A stretch of 64,000 bases of DNA from Carettochelys insculpta. Taxonomy: Eukaryota > Chordata > Testudines > Carettochelyidae. Shown here piece after piece: positions 45,753-56,020 of this stretch; position 1 is the first letter of the stretch; each line of letters begins with the position of its first letter. The DNA lies in contig NC_134137.1 in the NCBI RefSeq assembly GCF_033958435.1, forward strand, positions 225,163,501 through 225,227,500. The letters run 5' to 3'. Made by a program: the position numbers and the translations under genes. The notes under the pieces were generated by a model, which saw nothing but the letters and a program-made list of their open reading frames with translations, did not search any database and was not told where the DNA came from.

Positions 45753-46057
45753 CAGGTTGAACCTCTCTAATCCGGAATGTTCTCATCTAGCAACATCCGT
45801 AATCCAACATGATTTTAGTTTGTCGGATGACCACTTACCCTGGGCGTGGCCAAGTTTTCTGTGAACCCATAAAGCTTGTTTTTATAGCCACCAGTGTTCT
45901 GTGCTGTCACTTAGCTGTTATTTATCCCTAAAAGTCTTATGAGAGCCCACTAAGCAGTTGAAGTGTTGGTAATGCTGCTAGATAATACTGACCTCCTGTA
46001 GTACGGCAAAGTATCTCGTCATATCGTGAGGGTGCCAGATTAGAGAGGTTCAACCTG
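45753..46057 (+). mobile_element. Tigger-like (Tc1/mariner) MITE, copy 2, TA TSD
   Basis: The ends caggttgaacctctctaatc and the inverse, ttagagaggttcaacctg, are flanked by TA (45751-45752 and 46058-46059). The body aligns with 10420-10727 in the same orientation. The CAGGTTGA.CCTCTCTAATCC terminus is that of Tigger-related elements. Confidence 0.88.
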
Positions 46058-47349
46058 TAATAAGCAGGATCAGATCTATATTGCAAGAATGGTGTTTTCT
46101 TAACTCATGCACCTTATCACTCAGGGTTCTGTTTCCCTCAAGATGAGCACTGGTTCCTCTTGCCACAGCTACCTGCTTCCTTGCTTAAGGAGGGGCTCAA
46201 GATCAAGCTTTCTGCGTAGCAATTGCAAGAACTATTTAGTTTCCAGTTTTAAACATGAATCGCTTGTTTACTTTTTCCCAGCCCTAACACCCCCTGTCTC
46301 CCAGCCAATTCTGCATCCCTTGGTGTCTGAAAGAAATGCAGCTCAGGCTGGTTCAGACAATGTTGTCAATCCCTTTGCCTTAGTGGACGAGCTCCAGCAG
46401 CAAAAAACATGGAATGGAATGGTAACACAATGCTCATTTAACCCACCAGCTGGGAGCCCTACAATACCTTGTGCCCCTCAAGGACTCAGGACATCTGTCC
46501 TTAGGCACAGGCCACTCTGCAGCCTGGCCCCTTTATTCTGTGTAACTGGAAATCTCTAGCCCTCATTTCTGGACACATCATCCCCTCGTGATCTCTCACA
46601 GTCTGTGCTTCACAGGCTCTGGAGTATTTCAGGCTTGGAAAAGATTTCTTCTTCTCTAGCAGCAGTTTCCAGTGTTCAGATAAAGAACCCTCCAGATTTC
46701 ATAGCACTGGATTTTCCTCCAGTAAGGAAGAAGAAAGCAAAATTAAAAAAAAAAAAAAAAAGAATAATGCCACAGCCCTGGAGGAGACATCTAAGCTAAT
46801 TACGGTGATGAGTTAACCCTTCTCCTAATCTTTAGCCCATTAATATAAACAGATGGTCAGCTCACTGCAGGGGACAGGAACAACAACAGTGCAGCAGTCT
46901 CTCTCATCCAACACTGCACAAGACTAGCCCAGGCCTGAATATAGCTAGAGCTCCAGGTTCTTGGCTCCCTGGTCTGATCCTTCCCTCCCCACACAATTCT
47001 TGGCAAGGAACTACAGAAAGGGAAACACGGAGCTGCCAGGAGATGAGATAAAGGGAACACCAAGCGAAGGTTGGAGTCCAGTCCAGAGTGTGTAATCATG
47101 TACAGACATGTGCCAACGCAGGGGGTGGGGAAGGGTGACTCCTCCACAGGAAATGAAGGTTGATTTTTAAATAGGGATGTTAAGCAAATGGCTTGCACAC
47201 AACCAAAGGGGATATTGGATCAATAAGAAAAGCTAAACACAGAGTATTTTTGTATATAAAGTGGCTAAAATCACAGAGAGGTTACCAGGCTATTAAAGCC
47301 ACGAAAATCTCCCAACAAAATGGCAATGTGGCATGGGCCACCCTGCCCC
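46058..47349. other. No recognised feature
   Basis: A 150-codon frame (46107-46559) has no motif I can name. An A run lies at about 46743-46760. No repeat was recognised. Confidence 0.4.
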
Positions 47350-47600
47350 ATATGATAGCAGGGGAACGGGTGATTCTGGGACTAGAGCACAGGACTGGGA
47401 ATTAAGATTCCTAGATTCCATTCCCAATTCTGTCACTGAATAACCATAAGCAAGTTGCTTTGCCTCCATTTCTCTACCTATAAAATAATTCCTTCCATGC
47501 TGCACTGCAGGACTGAGACTGACATCTGTGAAGCGTTCTGAGACCCTCCCATGGAAGGAAAGGAGAAGTGAAGTGTTATCACCAATAATCTTACCACTTT
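47350..47600 (+). repeat. MIR-like SINE
   Basis: Landmarks in order are: agagcacaggactgggaatt, agattcctagattccattcc (box B), ctgtcactgaataaccataa and caagttgctttgcctccatt (CORE), ctacctataaaataattcc, and gaagcgttctgagaccctcc at the 3' side. Most of the element length is kept. Confidence 0.75.
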
Positions 47601-49233
47601 TCAACAGAAAACACGGCAATGGGGAGACCCACTGACTAGCTGGAGAAGCCTCTCTGGGTTTCATGTGATTTGCTGAAGGAGCTTCTCCATTAGCCCATCC
47701 TCAGCCAGTCGGACATAGGTCAGTGGTGAACAGGGTAAACATGAGGCAGTGTGGAAAGGTCCATGCCCTTCATCAGTGGCTCCAATCTATCTATTTTGGG
47801 GTCCATTTCATAAGACAAAGACCCTCCCCATGACTCAAACTCTTAGGCCCCTCCCTACTACATTCCCAAACAGTTTCATTCTGCAGACCACCAAGCAGAG
47901 CTCTGCAGATCATAGTTTCAGAGGAGTAGACATCAGGGGTCTTCCGAAATGCGACACTCCTCTTATTTTTGCTGCCAGACATATTGTAGTCTCACAAGGC
48001 TAGAATGCAGCACCATGAAGCAGGTGTCACTGCCTCTGCTGATTGTAGTGCAGTCTCAACACAAACCTGCCAGTCATACTGACTCTGACCTGCAACTTCA
48101 TATCAAGACATCATAGATATAAAAGCATCAAAAAAAAAAGCTCGTGTTATTCATTTCTTTTCTGATTTTCACCCTATTTGTACAACAACTATGTAAAAAA
48201 ATTGTTCTAAGAAAATGGAATATATTGCAGGAAATTACATGTATTACAATAATACTTTAGTCTGCAAAGCTGTTTCTTGAAGTCAAACTATGTATTAGTC
48301 TGGAAGACACAAGTAATAAACTTTCAAACATTCATGCAAGCACTGAAGGGTGTGCACATCCGAATGTGCTGATGAATCTCATGCCCACCACATACACATT
48401 TCATGCTGTTAGCAGAGTATGGTTTCAAGATCTGATGCATTCAGATGGGAAGAAAACGAACGTCGGCCCATCCAGCCACCAAAACAGACTGAATATTTAC
48501 CTGGAAAAAATTCTTAATAGTCCTTTGCACTGATTTTCAGCTGTTTTTTATTGTTGTAGTAATAAACACCAATAAAATTCCCAGGAAAAATTAAGGAAAT
48601 TAAAAAAACAAAAAGGCAGTGTCCTAGGCATATGCACCATTCTAGGCTTGGAGGTTGCACAACCGTCCTGTTCAAACCAGGGCCATCCCACAAGTGTCAC
48701 TTTGGGTGGCAGGCCTAGTTAATCTCAGGGCTCAGTTCACCCACCAAAATAGCCATGTCTTGGAGTGGGTAGTCATTTGGAAAAAGAAGCAGGTAGGATA
48801 CAGGGATAAGGCCAATGAAACCACATTATCCTTCCTGTAAGTTTCTGTCTGAAACCCGTGGTACAAAAATCAGGTCATTATTTGCCCCTTTTGCTTCAGT
48901 CCCTTCCAGAATCCTGGGAAGCAGGAATAGATGCAGAACAGTGACGGTGAGGTCTAGCTGTCCAAGATGCTGCGTCACCATCAACACACACATAGAAGGG
49001 AGGTTCACAGACAAAGGTAGCTCCACAGCTAGGCTAAAAACTAAGTTTTTATCTTTCAAACCCTGCATTCTTTCAAGTGCTCACTCACTGCTGTACCCTA
49101 GAAGGGTAACAATATTATGTAGCTCTGACTGGGAAATGGGCTGTTAAAAAAGACGGCTGTCAGCGAAGAAGCCTACCCCTTGTGAGAAAGATCTGTAAGA
49201 TCTGCTCTCTCTCGCTCTCTCTACTGTTTAACA
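47601..49233. other. No recognised feature
   Basis: Short A runs occur (48129-48138 and about 48602). No frame above 110 codons and no repeat family is recognised. A TCTCTC-type run lies at 49206-49222. Confidence 0.4.
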
Positions 49234-49267
49234 CAGTGGTTCTCAATCAGGAGTAGGTAAACCTGAG

Positions 49268-49777
49268 AACCTTTTTCAGCTTACAGAAGTGGAAGCTAAG
49301 GGGGGTATGATAGAGATCGGTAAAATCATGACCTGTGGAAAAAGCGAGTAAGGAAAAATTATATTTTGTTCCCATAACATAAGAACTAGAGGGGGGTCAC
49401 CAAATGAAATCAATGGGTATCAGGTTTAAAACTAACAAAAGGAAGTTCTCCTTTAGGCAGCACACAGCAGGCCTGTGGAACTCCTTGCCAGAGGATGTTG
49501 TGAAGACCAGGACGTTAACAAGGTTCAAAAAAGAACTAGATAAATCCCTAGAGGTTAGGTACATCAATGGCTGTTAGCCAGGATGGGTAAGAATGGTGTC
49601 CCTGGCCTCTGTTTGTCAAAGGTTGGAAAATGATCACAAGAGAGGGATCACTTGATGATTACCTGTTCTGTTTACTCCCTCTGGGGCACCTGGCATTGGC
49701 CACTGTTGGCAGACAGGACACTGGGCTAGACGGACCTTTGGTCTGACCCAGTATGGCCGTTCTTATGTTCTTATTTA
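49268..49777 (+). mobile_element. CR1 LINE 3' fragment, second subfamily
   Basis: The sequence ggtatgatagagatcggtaa, then accaaatgaaatcaatgggt, aggcagcacacagcaggcct and aggttcaaaaaagaactaga leads to the 3' end: ctagacggacctttggtctg, acccagtatggccgttctta, tgttctta. This 3' end differs from the ttctatga type at 4091 and 40547 and matches the copy at 63000-63525. No open frame remains. It lies inside the Charlie-like element; possible short duplications (aacctg) are at the edges. Confidence 0.8.
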
Positions 49778-49926
49778 ACCTGTGGGAGTATGCAGAGGTC
49801 TTGCAGGGGATCCATCAGATCACTTAGATATGTGCCTAATTTTACTGCAGGCTACATAAAAAGCACAAACAATCTCACTACATGCTAACATTTCATACAA
49901 AACATCACTTGTTTATATTTCTCTAT

Positions 49927-50637
49927 AGCTACGTCTACACGTGAAGCCTACATCGAAGTAGCCTATTTCGAAGTGGCGACATCGAAATAGGCTATTTCGA
50001 TGAATAACGTCTACACGTCCTCCAGGGCTGGCAACGTCAATGTTCAACTTCGACGTTGCGCGGCACCACATCGAAATAGGCGCTGCGAGGGTACATCTAC
50101 ACGCCAAAGTAGCACACATCGAAATAAGGGTGCCAGGCACAGCTGCAGACAGGATCACAGGGCGGACTCAACAGCAAGCCGCTCCCTTAAAGGGCCCCTC
50201 CCAGACACAGTTGCACTAAACAACACAAGATACACAGAGCCGACAACTGGTTGCAGACCCTGTGCCTGCAGCATGGATCCCCAGCTGCCGCAGCAGCAGC
50301 CAGAAGCCCTGGGCTAAGGGCTGCTGCCCACGGTGACCATAGAGCCCCGCAGGGGCTGGAGAGAGAGCGTCTCTCAACCCCCCAGCTGACAGCCGCCATG
50401 GAGGACCCGGCAATTTCGACGTTGCGGGACACGGATCGTCTACACGGTCCCTACTTCGACGTTGAACGTCGAAGTAGGGCGCTATTCCGATCCCCTCATG
50501 AGGTTAGCGACTTCGACGTCTCGCCGCCTAACGTCGAAGTTAACTTCGAAATAGCGCCCGATGCGTGTAGCCGCGACGGGCGCTATTTTGAAGTTAGTGC
50601 CGCTACTTCGAAGTAACGTGCACGTGTAGACACAGCT
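49927..50637. mobile_element. CpG-rich composite MITE, 3-bp TSD TAT
   Basis: The ends agctacgtctacacgtg and the inverse, cacgtgtagacacagct, are flanked by TAT at 49924-49926 and 50638-50640, so it belongs with the Harbinger-like palindromes. Unlike them it is not one palindrome. Many TTCGAA/TTCGACG-type inverted blocks sit at each side, and a GC-rich, CpG-rich unique segment of about 300 bp (50120-50430) lies between. That segment includes an ATG in strong Kozak context (50398). It is inserted in the Charlie-like element. Confidence 0.8.
50251..50616 (+). other. Possible captured-exon frame within the MITE, start at 50398
   Basis: The frame runs 121 codons from 50251, but the more interesting start is the in-frame ATG at 50398, whose context gccgccatgg fits the Kozak ideal. 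It would give 72 residues beginning MEDPAISTLRDTDRLHG; from DTDRLHG on, the codons are MITE sequence (tcgacgtt and taacgtcgaagtt blocks), not conserved coding sequence. The upstream GC-rich DNA (50130-50397, with aaagggcccctcccagac and cagcagcagccagaagccct) looks like the 5' end of a gene carried by a transposon. No domain is visible, so this may be a captured 5' exon or simply a GC-rich stretch. Confidence 0.35.
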
Positions 50638-50681
50638 TATATATTATGCAATGAGATGCAAGTACCACATTTAAAAAAAAC

Positions 50682-50772
50682 AGTCAAGGAAGGCGCTTGA
50701 TCCTGCCAAGGGGCAGGGGACAGGATTCAATGACCTCCAAAGGTCCCTTCCAGTTCTATGAGATGTGTATCT
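50682..50772 (+). repeat. CR1/SINE 3' tail
   Basis: The sequence gaaggcgcttgatcctgcca, aggggcaggggacaggattc, then gacctccaaaggtcccttcc and agttctatgagatgtg is the shared CR1/SINE tail. It lies inside the Charlie-like element at 49234-51011. Confidence 0.8.
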
Positions 50773-51011
50773 CCATACAAAAATGTGTGTGTCTCCATAT
50801 CACATTTATATTCCAGGAGATTTATTCTATAACTATATGGCAAAAGTGAGGAAGTAAGCAATATTTCAGTAACAGCGTACTCTGACACTTCTATATTTTT
50901 TGTCTGAGTGTGTAAGCAAGTAGTTTTTAAGGGAGGTGAAACTTGGGGGTACGCAGGACAAATCAGAGCCTTGAAAAGGGCAAAATAGTCTAGAAAGGTT
51001 GAGAGGCACTG

Positions 51012-51976
51012 GTCTGTGCTACATGGGGAGTGCTTCTTACTCCTGGTAGAGCTGCAGAACCAACCAGCTAAATTGCAGCAAACTGGATTCTATTCTAGCT
51101 CATGAATCAACAGAATTATTTGAGTGATAATAAAATATACATGCTACAATAACAATATCAAAATAACAGCAGTAGCTAGTGCTGATCAGCACTTTTCGCA
51201 TGAAAAACACAACGCACAGGCTTTACACAGGTGGGCAAGTCTTCTAATTTTGCTAACAGAGAACTTAAGCTTGAATTGCAAGCATCAGATCTGCCTTCAC
51301 CTACAGAACTCCAGTGAAGGAAAATGGTGGTCTTTGGCCTGCAGAATCTTTATAACTGGAAGTGCTGCCTGAGAAGGAAAGAACCCAGCTTGATTCTCAG
51401 ATCCTAGAGTCTGTGGCCCAAGAAGGTAGAAAAAACAGCTTTCAGTTGTGAATTGGACATTAAGACACAAACATGGAGCCCTTCAGGGCAATTTTGCAAA
51501 CACACATCAAAGAAAACCCACACTTTAAACACTTTGGATGGTGGAAGGAGAAAGCAGGCAGGTTATCTGAAAGACAATGAGACAGATAACATTAGACATC
51601 TTACTATGGTAATAGTATGAATTATTGTGGGGGGAAGCCTGACATGTTAGAGGAAAGAGTAAATAATAATTCATCTCCTGCTCAAAATGTTTGGTTCCTC
51701 TCTCCTATCACTGAACCAAAGATGACAATCAAATCCTGCTTTATTGCCAGGACCTCAGAGTATGAACAACTTGGACAAGACCAAGACTCTGCCTCCATGT
51801 CCTGTGAAGCAGCAGGCAGGCAGCCTGTGCTTAGCAAAACAAAAGGAGAAGAAACAAGAGGGAGACTTCCAGGTTCTCCCAGAACTTTTTGCCCATCTGC
51901 ATACACCATCCTTATGCCCACCGCATCTGAACGAAGCCTTTGGAAAGGTATGTCTGGAATGAGTGGGAGACACACA

Positions 51977-52007
<31 letters not shown>

Positions 52008-52100
52008 GGTCACCTGGTTTAACTGGTTTTTAACTCTGAGGAGCAGAGGTGACTCATGGTAGCACTCCGGAGGTGTGCCACCACCCCGTGCCCCTCCCTG
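51012..52100. other. Unrecognised, with a CA repeat
   Basis: A CA microsatellite with one interruption occupies 51971-52007. The frame 51617-52033 (138 codons) reads into this repeat and has no motif. No other feature was recognised. Confidence 0.45.
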
Positions 52101-52293
52101 CACCACTGTCCCCTGTAAGCTGGGCACTTCGGCTCCCAGGAGAAATACAAATACTGACCAGCTGACTAACAGAGCACCCATAGCCACCCACAGCCGGCAG
52201 CATGTGTTTCTATGGGTGGTGCATATTTGCACATGCCTCTGTGCACATAAAATTTATTCCATGCCCGGATGGAAAAAAATTGGAGGAACACTG
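52101..52293 (+). mobile_element. 190-bp hAT-like MITE, copy 3
   Basis: It runs from about cactgtcccctgtaagctgg to ttggaggaacactg. The family core ggtgcatatttgcacatgcc, tgtgcacataaaatttattc, catgcccggatgg is well kept. The flanks show no certain 8-bp duplication. Confidence 0.7.
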
Positions 52294-52839
52294 ACCCATG
52301 CCAAAAATGTTAATTGCTAAATAGGGTGCCTGCACGTATCCTCTCCTGGCCCAAACGGTGGCCCTCCCTGAACCCTGTCCCCACACAGGCATTAGTCTCC
52401 CCTGCCGATGAGGAAGAGTGTTTCAACAAGACTTTCCACTTCCAAGTCAGCCCTAAGATTAAGAAGTCACCCACCCGGCCCTGCACGCAATCCAGCTCTG
52501 TCCAAAGCTAACTTCTAATCCAGCAGCAGGGGGATTACAGAAAGTTCAAGGAGACAGATGGCGTTGAAAAGACGGAGACGTCTTACAGCTTGGCTGTAGC
52601 CTGCACTTCCTGAGGTTATGGCTTGGATTTCAGCGAGCTCCTCCCTCTTAAGCCCTTGCTCATCAAGGAGGTGGGGGCAGGGGTCAGACAATCCCTACAC
52701 ACCACACAGACACAGGCTCAGGGAGGAATGGCAGAGGGTGCATTCAGAACTGTTTGCAGATGTGCTGTGAGGAGTGCAGGTTTTCCTTCCTTCCTCCCTC
52801 TCAGGATTTCAGTGGTGGTGGTGCATGGAAGAGGTAGAC
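52294..52839. other. No recognised feature
   Basis: Only short frames (52314-52511, 52623-52895) without motifs. Confidence 0.45.
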
Positions 52840-53075
52840 ACTTAACATTTACACAGCACTTTACATATGCCAGGCTCTATGAATTCACTAATTAACCCCC
52901 ACACCATCTCCCTGTACGGCCCAGAATGAGCACTATCCTCATCTTACAGGTGGGGAAACCGGGACATAGAAGGGCACGGTTGCCCAAAGCTCTACACAGG
53001 GCGTCAGTGGCAGAGGGAGGAGTAGAACTCCCACCTCCACACCTTCCGACAGACCATTTGGTTTCCTTCTGTGAA
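52840..53075 (-). repeat. MIR-like SINE
   Basis: On the plus strand, catttacacagcactttacat, then atcctcatcttacaggtggg, gaaaccgggacatagaaggg and agggcgtcagtggcagaggg run as the inverse of a nearly full MIR. The 5' box region is at the right end (gtagaactcccacctcc). Confidence 0.7.
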
Positions 53076-53674
53076 CATCGGCAAGTCCCCCTCCAACCCT
53101 TTCACTCTCCACACTCCTCTGAAGCACAAGGGCCTTCTTCCAAAAGAAGCCTCAAAGGTGACCTGCAACTAAAAAATCAAATGCGGTGAATTTCCATTTT
53201 TGCCGTTTTATGGCGAATACAACTGTGGCCTGAAGGACAGGTGTCGTTTTTTTAATCGCCCTTTCGTGTAAGTGCATGAAAATATCAGTTTGTGACTTGT
53301 ATGGCAAAACCAGCCATTTCTTTGGTGAGCTAGTGATGATGTGTGAGGAGACGGAAACCCGAGCCACTGATGGGGGAGGGGTTAGGAGTCAGATGGTTTA
53401 AAATTGGCTTTTGGGTTTGTGGTAATAGTTATTCTGCATGTTCGCCGGACAAAACGCTGGAGAGAAATGACCTCTGATAAAGATTTAAGTCTTTTCCCTC
53501 TCCCAACAAGGGCTGAATAAGTTCCCACTGCAGTTCACCTGTCCTCTAAGGAAACCTCCAGTAAAATTCCAGATTATTTCCTGTTATTTCCACTGTAAAA
53601 AGAAACCAACCAAAGATATTCTTCTATATCATAAGGGAACTAAAAATGTAACAGCTATTTCTGTTATACATTAT

Positions 53675-53785
53675 TTGCATAGTGGTAGCACTTAGGAGCT
53701 GCATCCATGGCCCAGAACCCCACTGTGCAAGGCACTGTACAAACACAGAACAGTGAGGCAATCCACAACCCAAAGAACTGCATGG
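53675..53785 (+). repeat. Amniote SINE/LINE fragment
   Basis: The sequence catagtggtagcacttagga, ccatggcccagaaccccact, gtgcaaggcactgtacaaac, acagaac is a repeat segment I recall as common in reptile and bird DNA. The family name is not certain. Confidence 0.5.
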
Positions 53786-53829
53786 TTTTGCCTTGTGCTG
53801 GGCAATTTATTTTTAATGAAAAGCCCTGA

Positions 53830-54030
53830 AAAGAGAACAGAAGCCTGGGAATCGGGGCTCCTATTTCTGTTCCTGGCCTACAAGTAATTTGCTGTGTGGT
53901 CTTGGGCACAGTGCTTTCCTTCCCTGTACCTCAGTTTCCTCTGCTGAAAAAAGGAGGTGAGTGCACTTAGCTGCAGTTAGGCAGGCAGCTCTGAGAGCTA
54001 CCGCTGAAAAGCACTAAGTTATGAGAACTA
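53830..54030 (+). repeat. MIR-like SINE
   Basis: In order: gcctgggaatcggggctcct, atttctgttcctggcctaca, ttgctgtgtggtcttgggca (CORE), cagtgctttccttccctgta, cctcagtttcctctgctgaa, then a weak 3' part. It is the best-kept MIR CORE in the window. Confidence 0.75.
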
Positions 54031-55794
54031 TCTAAAAGAAGAATAAAACCAGCAGACCAAGATCAAAGGGAGCAAGACTGAGAGTGAACTGTGGGGGTGG
54101 ACATTGATCTAGGTCTCTGCTCCCTGCTTCCAAGGAAGGTGCCCAGGGCATTAGTTACAAAAGAGACATTGTGACACCCCAGCTATTCTTGAACTGGGGC
54201 CACTTTCAGAATAATGAGACAATTATTGCTATTATTCCCAACAGCAACAGTGGCATAATAGTTCCCTTCTGTCCTCTGCTCCAAGCTGCACCCGCTTGGA
54301 TGGTTTCAATCTGTCCAGAAAGACACTTTGCTGAGGCTCCTGATGCCCCCTGGCTGGGCTACCATTTGGGTGGAGGCTGGACAAAATGGGGACATAGGGA
54401 GAAGGAATGGTAAGGAGAGAAGAATTTCAAAGGCCACTACAAGCAGCTCCATTAAGACAGAAAGGGCTCTGCTGACGCAAGCTTCTACCCCACCTCAGCA
54501 TTAGGTCTCTGCACGGGAATGGAAAGCAGAATGAGCAGTGTACTTTGCTATTCCAAGACCAATGTAAACATCTGATCCCATCAACTTACCTTTCTCCACT
54601 GCCCAGAGAGGCCTAAGGATCAGGGACACACACTCAGTTCATCCTTTAAGGGATGGGTCAGCTGGGATACACCAAACCCCCACCTCTCAACCCGTTAGTC
54701 ACTTTCCCTCATCTACCCTGACAAGAGGATAACCATTCAATTCTGGTGTCACCAAAAATGAACTTGAAAGCAAAAATTCAGCCCCACAGATAACCAGGGT
54801 TTCTCCCAATATATCCCAGTTTGTAGACCCATGGAGGCAAGCCTTCAGTCTATTCCAAACCCCATTACAGGGCTCTCTGAGCTCAAGCAAGCTGCCCTAA
54901 CTGGTCAAGGGACAACATAAGATGCAGACAACAGATGGAGTGGAATTAAATCTGATTGAGGAGAGACATTTGATCTAACTCTCCACAAAATTGAGACTTA
55001 TTCCTGGCAACAAGACGCTGAAAAATCACTTAAATATTGGCACTCCATGTTAATTCACCAGAGGGTTTTTCCTAAGCTTAACATCAGATTGTCATTCACT
55101 GTTATCAGAAGAGCTGGGGAACGTAACACTCTGCACTGGATATGGATCCAAAAGCCAGTAGCCAGAAGACATTTCCCCTTGGTACTAACTATTACATTAT
55201 CACTTAGCCTGTGAATCTGAGGAGCAGATTGGACGGCAAGCTTTGATATTTACAAACTAGATTCACACCTTTGTGGGTCACTTGGCTGCAGGTACAGAAT
55301 ATCACAGCTTCTGGGAGTGTTAATTAGAGCCAATTATAACCCGAAGGACCTGCTGTGGCACTGTAAAGACAAGGTTTTATCTCTGTGTGATTTGAGGAGC
55401 CATTTTAGAGCTCTGGGTGTAGCAATTGCTCTGACAGAACAATCAAACCTGGCTTTGTCCAGATGAGTTCCCATAATCTGATTCCACTACACATACAAAG
55501 ACTCTGCAGAAACTAAAAAATATCTCCATTTTTCCAGATTGCAAGAACAGTAACATTGTTAGGAAGCCACATTGTTTGGGAACATGCACCTGATTATAAC
55601 TCAGCACATGAACGTTATATTGCATGGAAAGGTGCAGGATAGTAATTTGAGGATAATTTACATCTCACACAGTGCACACCCACAAAATCTTTCCATTTCT
55701 AGCTCAGATAACTTGATAAACATAACCCTCAGTATCTGCAATATTCTTCATGTTGACTGGAGGGAACACTGCAAATGCTATTTAGTCATCTAAT
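54031..55794. other. No recognised feature
   Basis: Short frames only (54171-54413, 54699-54890). I recognise no repeat family. Confidence 0.45.
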
Positions 55795-56020
55795 ATCAGA
55801 GGGGTAGCCATGTAAGTCTGTACCTGCAAAAACAAGAAGTCCTCTGGCACCATATAGACTATCAAACATGTTGAGCATAAGCTTTCGTGGGCAAAGACCT
55901 GCTTCGTCAATGCATCGGGAATCTCCATTCCAATGCATCTGAAGAAGCAGTTCTTTGCTCATGAAAGCTTATGCTCAACAATATCTGTTACTCTATAATG
56001 TGCCACAGGACTTCTCATTA
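55795..56020. mobile_element. Penelope-like tails, inverted pair
   Basis: The left half is a minus-oriented tail (atcagaggggtagccatgta, then aagaagtcctctggcacc, gagcataagctttcgtgggc). The right half is a plus-oriented tail (tgcatctgaagaagcagttc, catgaaagcttatgctcaac, atctgttactctataatgtg, ccacaggacttctcat). Together they make a roughly 225-bp imperfect hairpin, as at 3192-3330 and 58945-59122. Confidence 0.75.

Larger units (their letters stand above)
49234..51011. mobile_element. Charlie-like hAT MITE, opened by three insertions
   Basis: The left terminus cagtggttctcaatc (49234) and right terminus gaaaggttgagaggcactg (to 51011) are inverse copies of the CAGTGGTTCTCAA end of Charlie/MER5-like hAT elements. 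Body fragments are at 49784-49923 (gtatgcagaggtcttgcagg, caggctacataaaaagcac), 50641-50681 and about 50775-51011 (gaagtaagcaatatttcagt, agtagtttttaagggaggtg, acttgggggtacgcaggaca). Inserted are a CR1, a Harbinger-like MITE and a CR1/SINE tail. The flanking 8-mers do not match convincingly. Confidence 0.75.

Noticed and set aside
46107..46559. 150-codon frame as a host exon
   Set aside because: No motif, no plausible splice context that I could support, and average composition; left unannotated as a gene.
51617..52033. 138-codon frame
   Set aside because: It ends in a CA repeat (THTHTH) and has no known domain.
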